Positions 6,178 through 13,883 of a stretch of DNA of 29,921 bases are shown here, piece after piece. The notes beneath the pieces were generated by a model. The model made no database searches. It worked only from the letters and a program-made list of their open reading frames with translations, and was not told the DNA's origin. The position numbers and the translations under genes are program-made. The first letter of the stretch is position 1, and each line of letters opens with the position of its first letter. The DNA is taken from the IMG/VR virus record IMGVR_UViG_3300044611_000333, positions 1 to 29,921 of that record. One strand, given 5' to 3'. This DNA is from a virus.

Positions 6178-7415
6178 TGTCACAAGTTAATCCTCTCACC
6201 GGGGGGGTTGAATTAACCGCAGGTGGCGTGCCGGTTTATGTGGGTGGATCGACTGTCAGAAAAAACGGAGTTGCCGCTTGGAGGCAAGGCGCTGGAATTC
6301 AGCAAACTAGCGCTGGCGGAGACAGAACCGCGCAACAGCAGATTCCTTATGATCGAAAATTCACCGGCGTACGGTTGGTTTATGCAAACTATTACCCAAG
6401 TGGTCCGGCAACACTGACCACCGTAAAGGTTGCCGTTGCCCCTATAGATGGAAGTAGTGGCAATACGCTAACGTGGACGCCTGTTACGTGGGCCGGGGCG
6501 GCATCAATAACACTGCCTGCGGCGGTAGGCAGCGCTAACAATTATGTTCCGTCTGTAGCATTCAGCGACTTTATCCCGATTACTGCCATATCAAGAACAG
6601 ACATACCTACCGCGCCTTATTTACTGCTTGTCCGAGGTTACGACGCCGCGCTTATTGTGGCCGGTGGCCCGGTAAATACTGCTGGTGCAGCGCAGTGGCT
6701 CGCCGATAGGGGCTATGTGTACCGTTACGGTGTTGCTGTTAGCGCGGGGGCTATTGTGGCTGACACAACGGCTATTACAACTGCCGCAACGTCAGGACTC
6801 GGTGTTATTAATGCCGTCGAGTTTTACGGGGCCGGCGATGCGCTTACATTCTACGTATTCGGCGATTCGCTAACTGCCGGCTACTCTGGCAATGCAGCGG
6901 GTTATCAGTCCGGTTGGCCGAACATGCTCGACTATATGTGGCGTACAAGCGGCAAAATTGGCGGGTGTGCGAATTGGGCGTGCGGTGGAATGACGCAGCA
7001 GAAATACATAGACACGATGAAGGCCGTATGCACAGCAAACGCTCCGTCAGCGGCTTATTTCTCCCCATACAGTCCAAATACAGGGTCGGCAACCCAAGCC
7101 ATTTGGGACTTGCAATACGCCATCGCAGCAGAAGCTATCGCATGGCTAATCGCACGAGGAATTCACCCTGTAATTTCTACTGCACTACCATCAGACTCGC
7201 TAAACGCCACACAGGACGGGTATAGAAAAGCATTTAATGCCAGACTAAAAGCGGATTACGCGCTAAATTGTACGGTTCTTGACCTTGCGCCGGTAGTTGA
7301 AGACCCGAATGATTCATCAAAGCAGCATCCTTTGATGAAATACGACAACGTTCACTTCAACGACGTGGGACACCAAGCGTGCGCCAATTATATCTACGCG
7401 AACCTCGCTTTCTAA
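6177..7415 (+). CDS. Second SGNH/GDSL hydrolase
   Basis: The 412-residue ORF starts at ATG 6177, which overlaps the leader stop (TAATG). No Shine-Dalgarno precedes it, so it is probably translated by coupling to the leader, or was once one gene starting at 6019. A beta-rich region (about residues 15-215) precedes the SGNH domain. Block I is YVFGDSLTAGYSG with S231, NWACGGMT may be block II (about residue 265), and block V is YDNVHFNDVGHQ with D390 and H393. The catalytic set is complete. The gene is visibly GC-richer than its neighbours: one sampled line, 6481-6540, is 38/60 G+C against 27/60 in the portal line 4441-4500. Its codons also differ, suggesting recent acquisition. Hydrolase 1 shares only the overall plan, so the two probably act on different esters. 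Confidence 0.85.
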   Translation: MSQVNPLTGGVELTAGGVPVYVGGSTVRKNGVAAWRQGAGIQQTSAGGDRTAQQQIPYDRKFTGVRLVYANYYPSGPATLTTVKVAVAPIDGSSGNTLTWTPVTWAGAASITLPAAVGSANNYVPSVAFSDFIPITAISRTDIPTAPYLLLVRGYDAALIVAGGPVNTAGAAQWLADRGYVYRYGVAVSAGAIVADTTAITTAATSGLGVINAVEFYGAGDALTFYVFGDSLTAGYSGNAAGYQSGWPNMLDYMWRTSGKIGGCANWACGGMTQQKYIDTMKAVCTANAPSAAYFSPYSPNTGSATQAIWDLQYAIAAEAIAWLIARGIHPVISTALPSDSLNATQDGYRKAFNARLKADYALNCTVLDLAPVVEDPNDSSKQHPLMKYDNVHFNDVGHQACANYIYANLAF

Positions 7416-7467
7416 TCCCCTCTGCACGGGGTTAAAGTTCCGTTCCTTTACATTAAGGGGATTTCAA

Positions 7468-7572
7468 ATGGCTAACAGAGTTGCAATGACAGAGTCGTTC
7501 TACGACATTACTATTGCAGAGTGGTTACCCGAGTATCGTATGATTGTAAGCTTATACCCTATCTCCCCCTAA
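7468..7572 (+). CDS. Possible 34-residue small protein
   Basis: ATG 7468 follows AAGGGG with a 7-base gap, a better ribosome site than several certain genes have. The product begins MANRVAMTESFYDITIAEWL and has no recognisable domain; IAEW recalls the ADW start but the rest does not align. It may be a real small gene, or the relic of another cassette of the kind found upstream. Confidence 0.4.
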   Translation: MANRVAMTESFYDITIAEWLPEYRMIVSLYPISP

Positions 7573-7634
7573 ATTTGTTTAATTATGTAACAGTAACCTA
7601 TTAGGCCCTCCAGGGTACTTCGGTAAGGAATAAT

Positions 7635-10600
7635 ATGACTGAACAAAATGCTACAACTATTATTGGTGACCAGAAGATTGATCGCGCAGCTATGGTCAGG
7701 CTCTACACTGAACGATTAAATGGTAAAGTATCAACAATCATCGATGGACATGAGGTTAATCTAACTGCTGCTTTAAAACAGTTTAAATGGAACTCTACTA
7801 AACCCATTAATGATGCGGTGGATCTAGAACTACAGCGTATGATGCGTGAAGGATATAGGACTACTGCTGGTGAGCTAATCTCTTTTGGTCATGACACTAG
7901 TAATAACACTCATGGTATTTTGAGCAGAGGCTTTAAGGGATTCTTTGAGCCTGCTATTGTTCCCCGAAGTGTGTCAGCAGAGATTGTACTAAGTAAGCCC
8001 CTGATCAAGAATACGACCCTTGAATCAGGCTGGAATGGTGTTGTTAATGCAGAAAGGCTTAGAATTGAGCAGGCGATCCGTAAAGGCATAGCAGCAGGTT
8101 CAACCGAAGCCTCCATTATAGCAGATGTTCAAAAGACATTTGGGCTTACCCGTGTACAAGCATCAGGCTTAGTAGTAACAGCTACTACGAGTGTTTACGC
8201 TCAGGCAGATCATGCTGTTTACAAGGCTAATGAAAAGTTTTTGAAAGGATGGCAATATGTGGCTGTACTTGATAGCCGCACTACTCCTTTGTGCGCTCAT
8301 AGAGACGGTACTGTCTATCCGATATCAGATACAAGTCACCTTCCTCCAGCGCATTGGCATTGCCGTAGCACTACTATACCTGTTGTTAAGCGTTGGAGCG
8401 ACTTAGGTAACTTAGATAGCGTTGCAGCTACAAGAGCAAGGAATACTACAGGCCTTACTCCTGAGAAAATCAAGGAATATGATCTTGAAGCATTTAAGTA
8501 CTTTGATGGTAATGCTTTCGAGAAGGTCAGTTACAATGACTGGCTACTCAGACAACCTACCGATATTCAGCTTAGGCATCTAGGTGATTATACCAAGGTA
8601 AAGATGTTTCAGAATGGAGAATTAACAGTTGACAAATTCGTTACTCCGAAGGGTTCAAGCTTGGGTCTTCGAGACCTCAGAGAAGCTACCGGCGACCTTG
8701 CCGGAGGCTACAACGGTTCAGTGGAAGGCACAAGTAGGGTCTTCATCAACGCAAAAGAGCGACTTGATGCTATTAGGCTCGGATACACCACACCTGAAGA
8801 GATTGTATCAAGCGTAGAAGCCCGTAATGCACTCTTAGAGTATTACAAGCTCCAGTCAGGTGAATTAAATGGTACCCTATCAGTTACAAACTATCGAGGG
8901 ATTCTACCACATGTTAAGAAGGCCACCAAGAGTCGCGTTCTTAATACACCGCCTACTGATGAGCAACTACTCTTCAACCCTCTTACTAAACGGAGAGAGG
9001 ATAGCCGTCTCTATCAGCCTAATAAAGCTGTTAATGAACGTGCTATTTCGCTTGTTTCTAAGAGTGAAGTTCTAACTGATTCAGACAAGCAATTTATTCT
9101 AGGCTTCAAGGATGAGATTGCTAAATCTGTTGGCATCAATGAAGCTGCTGTAGTTACTGATAACCTTCGAGTAAGCTTTGAGCGCTTTCGTAGAAATGGT
9201 GAGCCTTGGGGTAATCTTAAAGCTGTGCTTAACTCTCAGATGAAGCATGATGTTACTAACGTGTCAGAGTATATTGAGACTCAGCTTAGGAATAACTCAG
9301 ACTTCTTCTATAAACTTAAGCAGGATGCATTTCTTGACCCTGTACTTGGACCTATTCAAATTGAGGATCTAGCTAATAATTTCCACAAGAATATTGCAGC
9401 TAAGAACCTCTGGGAAGAGAAGGTTGCCCCTAAGATTGGTAGAGAGTTACGCCCATATCTTGATAGGGATATTCCACCTAAGCTGTGGGTGCGCCTAGAG
9501 GATAAGGATCTTGAGGAGTTCTATAATAGGTTTGCAATGAGGCTGGCGGCTGATGATGCTCCTGATCGTGATCAGGTTGCTATTGGTCTTGGCCGTGATC
9601 TGCATAATCTTGCGAACTATCGAGGTACTAAGCAAGAGTGGTATGACCTAGGAGTTAAGCTTCTAGATCGTGCTAAGGATAAGGGATTCTACGAGCTTGA
9701 AACATTTGGAGTAAAGAAACGTAGAATGCGTAGTAGAATGTCTGGTCAATATTTTGGTCAGTATTATGATACATTCAGTGTAAATCTAAAGATTACAGAT
9801 CAGCGTATCAAAGAGTACTCTTGGCTTAACCGTGCAGTAGATGTGGGTTATCGCATAGGTGTGAATGATACGTTTGATAATGCTCTTAAGGTTAGGCCAG
9901 GTTTCAAGACATACTTTGGAAAATGGAATTATGATACACGTATCCCTATTACCTCTACTAGCAGCTTCTCCAACTTTCCAGCCGAGTTTGTCGACGATAA
10001 CCTTGCAGACGCTCTTAACTGGGCTAGTTCTACTAAGTACAAGATCGACCCTGATATGCATGACTTTGTCGAGAAACTGCTACTCTTTGCAGACGACAAA
10101 GGTAATGCAAAGCACTACGATACACTAAATCACTATCGTAAGTACATCGCCGCTAGAGGTGATGCTTATGAGCGATTCAAAATGATGAAGTATTATCGTG
10201 GCAAGGACATGGAGTTTGGAAGCCATTCCTTTGTTGATCATCGAGGTCGTATCTATGATAGCGGATTCATTAGTCCACAATCAGGTGAAACGTTCCGTCC
10301 ATTCTTAAGTACTGCTGAGTCTAAAGTACTTGGCCAGGAAGGATACGAGAACTTTCAAGATCAAGTAGGCTCCTTCCTAGGTGGCCTTTCAGATCAGTTT
10401 GAGGGTAGATACAATGGGCTAAGCAATACTGGTAGGCAGAAGATTGCGGTTAAGTGGAGGCCTGAGCTTGTTAAGCTTGGCAATCACATTATTCGCGCTA
10501 AGCCTAACGATATTCGTAGCGTACTAGAGATGCCATTTGTGCAGATGGTAGAAGGTGAGGAACAGGGTAAGTTGTTTAGGTTAGCCGTAGAAGCAGCTAA

Positions 10601-10883
10601 GATTGACAAACATCTTCTAGGCAACTATAGCGATTTGAGCCGACTTCAGTCGTACAAAACCGCGTTAGCCCTGGAACAAGATGCATCCTCCTCTGGTGCT
10701 CAGATCATTGCATTGACTACTAAGAACAAACAGCTTGCTGAGCTTAGTAATGTAGTACCTACACATCAGAAGCGTCGATTGTACGATGAGATTGCATCTG
10801 CCACATTCCAAGATCCTAGATTTAAGAAGCTCAATGAGCGCTTAGGTCTAACTGAAAAGGATCTTAGAAAAGCAGCAAAGGCT
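7635..10883 (+). CDS. MuF head protein fused to single-subunit RNA polymerase, exon 1
   Basis: Exon 1 encodes residues 1-1083 of a 1506-residue protein. Residues about 100-255 are a MuF-type minor head domain ending in the family signature: D213-SRTTPLC220, then LPPAHWHCRSTTIP with P238, H240 and C243. The second half is a T7/N4-type RNA polymerase. It has the DxxGR motif at D868 (VDHRGRIYDSGFISPQSG, compare T7 DWRGRVYAVSMFNPQG), motif A with the metal ligand D1016 (ALEQDASSSGAQ, compare T7 VDGSCSGIQ), and the start of motif B with R1078 and K1082. Residues 260-860 are mainly helical, as in the N-terminal region of such polymerases. MuF proteins are a few copies per head near the portal, so the polymerase is probably packaged. 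The exon boundary after GCT (10881-10883) comes from P1 pairing and protein alignment. If unspliced, translation ends at TAA 10908-10910, before motifs B and C. Confidence 0.9.
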
Positions 10884-11094
10884 CAACTGGGTCTTTTAAA
10901 ATTGGGTTAATTGCTGGGACATCCCTCGTTAGGGGACAATCAGCAGCCAAGCTTATCCAGGAATGGATTTGAAGGTTCAACGACTAGAGCATACCTTCTA
11001 GAACAGAAGATGAAGCTCATACACTCAAGTGAGTGGAAACGCCCAACACCGTGAGGTGAAGATATAGTCTGATCTATATGGTAACATATAGGAG

Positions 11095-11799
11095 TGCTAC
11101 CGAGCACATGTGAGGTATTAAAATGGAACAATGGAAGCAGATTGAATCAATAAATTATGCGATCAGTAACCACGGTAGCGTATACAGTAATGTAAGTCAA
11201 AGATTTTTAAAGCCATACCCGAATAGGCAAGGCTATCTGGTAGTTGATCTAAGGCGTGGAAATCAACGTTATATGATTTCTGTGCATCGGTTAGTAGCTC
11301 TTAGCTTTATTCAAAATCCTGGCAATAAACCTGAAGTAAATCATGATGATGGTAACAAACAAAACAATTATTATAAGAATTTACTTTGGGCTACTAAGCG
11401 TGAAAATATTCAGCATGCTTATGATACCGGATTAAACCCTAATGGCTCTGGTAAACCTAATGCTAAGCTGCATGAAACTGATATCTTGTCAATCAGAGAA
11501 CTTATGCTGATAGGTGTAAGCAACCAGATAATCGCAAATATGTATAGGGTTTCCAGCGGCACTATTAGTGCGCTAAGGCTTGGGCATACTTGGAAACATA
11601 TTTTTGGTGATGCATTGCTACGATCTGGACCTAACCCAATTAAAAAGTTACAGCCAGAGGATATCCCTGTAATACGTGAGATGTTCTTAAAAGGACTTCG
11701 AGACTGTGACATTGGAGCAGTATATAATGTTGCAAGAGGCACTATAAACCAAATTCGTCAAGGTAAAACTTGGATTAATTATTAACAAACTCGGTAGCA
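11095..11799. repeat. 10-bp stem enclosing the intron ORF
   Basis: TGCTACCGAG (11095-11104) and CTCGGTAGCA (11790-11799) are perfect inverted complements lying 18 bases before and 5 bases after the endonuclease gene. They close the ORF-containing loop, so the reading frame can sit there without disturbing the ribozyme core. Confidence 0.85.
11123..11785 (+). CDS. HNH homing endonuclease of the intron
   Basis: This 220-residue protein spreads the intron by cutting the intronless RNA polymerase gene. The NUMOD4-like start (WKQIESINYAISNHGSVYS) is followed by an I-HmuI-type HNH core: H55 in SVHRLVALSFI, N73-H74 in EVNHDDGNKQNN, N81/N82, then NLLWATKRENIQHA. Two tandem helix-turn-helix repeats follow (about 113-159 and 173-219), each with KL..x..DI..IRE......G...I..(M/V)Y.V..GTI..(L/I)R.G.TW. 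These should read the target site. GAGG (11112-11115) lies 7 bases before the ATG. All HNH residues are kept, unlike in the related-looking protein at 197-532. Confidence 0.93.
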   Translation: MEQWKQIESINYAISNHGSVYSNVSQRFLKPYPNRQGYLVVDLRRGNQRYMISVHRLVALSFIQNPGNKPEVNHDDGNKQNNYYKNLLWATKRENIQHAYDTGLNPNGSGKPNAKLHETDILSIRELMLIGVSNQIIANMYRVSSGTISALRLGHTWKHIFGDALLRSGPNPIKKLQPEDIPVIREMFLKGLRDCDIGAVYNVARGTINQIRQGKTWINY

Positions 11800-11834
11800 C
11801 CGGTGGATACTAACGACATCCGCTAAACATAATG

Positions 11835-13106
11835 CATAACATGGTGACCTTCTATGGCGCAGGCATGCGTACTGCAGTGCTTAACGTTGAGAACAAACTA
11901 TCTAAGATTCTAGGTAAGCAAGCTAATGTGCTAGTTGTAAGAGCCTCCGAGCGTAATGAAGTACTTGCCCAAATATCAGCTAGGGCTGCTAAAGTTCAAC
12001 GTTGGGATCCAGAGTCTGCTGATGAACTAATGCAGCTACGCAAGCAGGTTAAGGAGATCTTCGATAAAGGTCTTAATCCTGGTGATGAGCTAATGGAACA
12101 GATGTGGTTCCTTGACCCTAAGTCTAGAGATGTTGTTGAGAAGCTTACTAGGCAGTATGCCGAGGTTGTTACTCCTAACGACTTTGCAGTCATTGGTAAG
12201 CTTATGTCAGAGCACATGGAAGCCCAAGTTCCAATACTAGGAGACTTCACCAGATTCTTTGGTAGGTTGGCTGAAGACTATTTAGTTAATGCTAAGCCAC
12301 CTTCCACATCACTTAAACGTGGTGTTGATTGGGACTGGCAGCAAGCTATCAAGGAAGAGACCATTGGGGAGCGCAAGAAAAACCCGCCTAAGCTATTTAA
12401 TAGATTACCTGGGTATAACCCTAATGACCCTTGGGTAGACGTTGTATTTGGTATTAAGGATCGTAAATATCCTAAGAAGTGGACCCAAATACCCTGGGTC
12501 AACTTTGATGGTAAGGTTCTTGAGCAGTATTATACCCAACGCTTTGAAGAGAAGCTTGTATATAAGACTGCAGATGGTACTTGGATTACTAACATTATCC
12601 AGGTTGATCAGAAGACTGACCCTTCGTGGCTTGATGAAATTAAGAATAAGAGTGGGCAGATTAATGACGTTGCTGATGCCACAGGTGCTAGGACTGCATT
12701 TGCAGTTAATGGCAACCATAGTAATGACGCAACACTTGTTAAGAATTTCCACTTGTGGGGCAAGAAGAATAATGTGGGTACCTCTACCATTCATGACGCC
12801 TTCTTCTCCAACGCCGCTGATATGATCAATGCTAAATCTGCCCTACGAGTTATGTACGCAGATGCAGTAGATAGACAATCAGTCAAGCAAACATTAGATT
12901 TGATGAGGTCTAGGGGCTTACCAAAAGATTTATACGATAAGTACTTAGCCGAAGCAATAGCTAAGGGTATCATTCCTGTGGCTGGAAAGAGCCGAGTAGG
13001 TGGTAAGCTACTTACTGAGGAAGATATTCTTAAAAGAAGTGATATAACAAAACCGATACCAATAGGCTTCAAAGATGATCTTGGATTCTACGGGTTAGGT
13101 GGGTAA
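11835..13106 (+). CDS. MuF-RNA polymerase fusion, exon 2
   Basis: Exon 2 encodes residues 1084-1506. It completes motif B as RKAAK-A-HNMVTFYG, giving R1078, K1082 and Y1090. The spacing is the same as T7 R627/K631/Y639 and N4 R666/K670/Y678. Near residues 1377-1404 NHSNDATLVKNFH and then TSTIHDAFF match T7 VHSQDGSHLRKTV and LIHDSFG. D1404 is the second metal ligand (motif C) and H1403 its partner. The end, FKDDLGFYGLGG, parallels the short aromatic C-terminus of the family. An ATG at 11832 could start a separate ORF, but it is inside the intron end, has no ribosome site, and would begin in the middle of motif B. This is therefore an exon, not a gene of its own. Confidence 0.9.
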   Translation, partial: HNMVTFYGAGMRTAVLNVENKLSKILGKQANVLVVRASERNEVLAQISARAAKVQRWDPESADELMQLRKQVKEIFDKGLNPGDELMEQMWFLDPKSRDVVEKLTRQYAEVVTPNDFAVIGKLMSEHMEAQVPILGDFTRFFGRLAEDYLVNAKPPSTSLKRGVDWDWQQAIKEETIGERKKNPPKLFNRLPGYNPNDPWVDVVFGIKDRKYPKKWTQIPWVNFDGKVLEQYYTQRFEEKLVYKTADGTWITNIIQVDQKTDPSWLDEIKNKSGQINDVADATGARTAFAVNGNHSNDATLVKNFHLWGKKNNVGTSTIHDAFFSNAADMINAKSALRVMYADAVDRQSVKQTLDLMRSRGLPKDLYDKYLAEAIAKGIIPVAGKSRVGGKLLTEEDILKRSDITKPIPIGFKDDLGFYGLGG

Positions 13107-13107
13107 C

Positions 13108-13120
13108 TGCTCTGTGAGCA
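13108..13120. promoter_or_regulatory. Hairpin 1 of a pair with TGT loop
   Basis: TGCTC-TGT-GAGCA is a perfect 5-bp stem with a 3-base loop, starting one base after the polymerase stop codon. It shares the core TCTGTGA with the hairpin at 13137-13147. No T run follows, so it is not an ordinary terminator. Confidence 0.4.
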
Positions 13121-13136
13121 CTTGTGTAGTAATAAA

Positions 13137-13147
13137 GGTCTGTGACC
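13137..13147. promoter_or_regulatory. Hairpin 2 of a pair with TGT loop
   Basis: GGTC-TGT-GACC is a perfect 4-bp stem with the same 3-base loop as the hairpin at 13108-13120, with centres 28 bases apart. It ends 13 bases before the scaffold start. The two could be protein- or polymerase-binding sites or RNA-processing sites at the head of the scaffold-capsid transcript. This is inference. Confidence 0.35.
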
Positions 13148-13160
13148 AGTGGAGTATTAA

Positions 13161-13874
13161 ATGACGCTAGAAGAACAAGCTGCTGCCGATTTGGCTGCAA
13201 AAGAACAAGCTGCCAAGGAAGCTGCTGAGAAAGAAGCTGCCGATAAGCTTAAGAATACTAAGCCTGACGACGCTGATATGGTCGCTAAGCTAGTTGCTGA
13301 AAAAGTTGAAGAGCAGCTTAAGGATATCAAGAGCAAGCTTGATGCCTCTTACAAAGCTAGGGACGAAGCCGCTAAGCGTGCCGAAGCCTTGGAAAAGAAA
13401 GAGCGTGAGGCTCAACTTAAACTGCTAGATGAATCTGGCAAGCATAAGGAAGCTTTTGACCTTCGGATTGCTGAAGCTAATGCCAAGCATGAAGAACTTA
13501 TGAGCAAGATTGCTTCTTTGGAGCAAGGCAACCTCGAACTTACACGTGATGCACAGATTCGCGACCTGTTGCGTACACAAGAGTTTCGTAATGATACTGC
13601 TGCTGAAATGGCCTTTAAGGATATCTCTAATCAACTCGTTCGTAACGAGCAGGGGGTCTGGGTTCATCGGTCAGGGATCAGTATTAAAGACTTTGTCACT
13701 GCTTTTATTAGTGATGAAGAGAAATCATTTCTATTCAAGGCTAAGGAATCTTCTGGTATGGGTGGTAAACCTCCAGGTGGTCCTAACCAATCAAATAACA
13801 ATTCTCTGTTTGCAAAATCGCAAGCAGAAGTGCTCAAACTTGCTATGGAAGGCAAGCTACCGGCACGCCGCTAA
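13161..13874 (+). CDS. Capsid scaffolding protein
   Basis: The 237-residue protein is strongly charged and helical. Residues 1-130 are an alanine-, lysine- and glutamate-rich coiled coil (EEQAAADLAAKEQAAKEAAEKEAADK onward). A linker rich in glycine, proline and asparagine follows at about 200-215 (MGGKPPGGPNQSNNN), then a short basic C-terminal helix ending KLPARR. This is the architecture of phage scaffolds, which bind the inner face of capsid protein during prohead assembly, often through a basic C-terminal helix. Its place directly before the major capsid gene, and after the MuF protein, supports the call. GGAG sits 8 bases before the ATG. No protease domain is visible, so scaffold removal may be by exit or by an enzyme elsewhere. 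Confidence 0.87.
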   Translation: MTLEEQAAADLAAKEQAAKEAAEKEAADKLKNTKPDDADMVAKLVAEKVEEQLKDIKSKLDASYKARDEAAKRAEALEKKEREAQLKLLDESGKHKEAFDLRIAEANAKHEELMSKIASLEQGNLELTRDAQIRDLLRTQEFRNDTAAEMAFKDISNQLVRNEQGVWVHRSGISIKDFVTAFISDEEKSFLFKAKESSGMGGKPPGGPNQSNNNSLFAKSQAEVLKLAMEGKLPARR

Positions 13875-13883
13875 GGAAATTAA

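Larger units (their letters stand above)
10884..11834 (+). ncRNA. Group I intron in the RNA polymerase gene
   Basis: This is a self-splicing intron of 951 bases. P1: exon AAAGGCU (10877-10883) pairs over 7 positions with GGUCUUU (10890-10896), ending in the required U-G pair at the splice site. Core elements are CAGCAGCCAAGC (P4 region, about 10941-10952), GGTTCAACGACTAGA (about 10974-10988) and GAAGATATAGTC (11058-11069). P7 pairs GACTA (10982-10986) with TAGTC (11065-11069). A perfect 10-bp stem, TGCTACCGAG (11095-11104) with CTCGGTAGCA (11790-11799), encloses the endonuclease gene as a peripheral loop. The intron ends in G11834. Joining C11835 keeps the frame and rebuilds motif B. It is inserted between the catalytic K1082-A1083 and H1084. 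Confidence 0.92.

Noticed and set aside
7417-7431. CCCC/GGGG hairpin after the second hydrolase as a terminator
   Set aside because: Only 4 pairs, a mismatched flank and no T run directly after it.
11832-13106. Separate gene starting at ATG 11832
   Set aside because: The ATG is the last part of the intron, lacks a ribosome site, and the product would begin inside polymerase motif B. It is exon 2.
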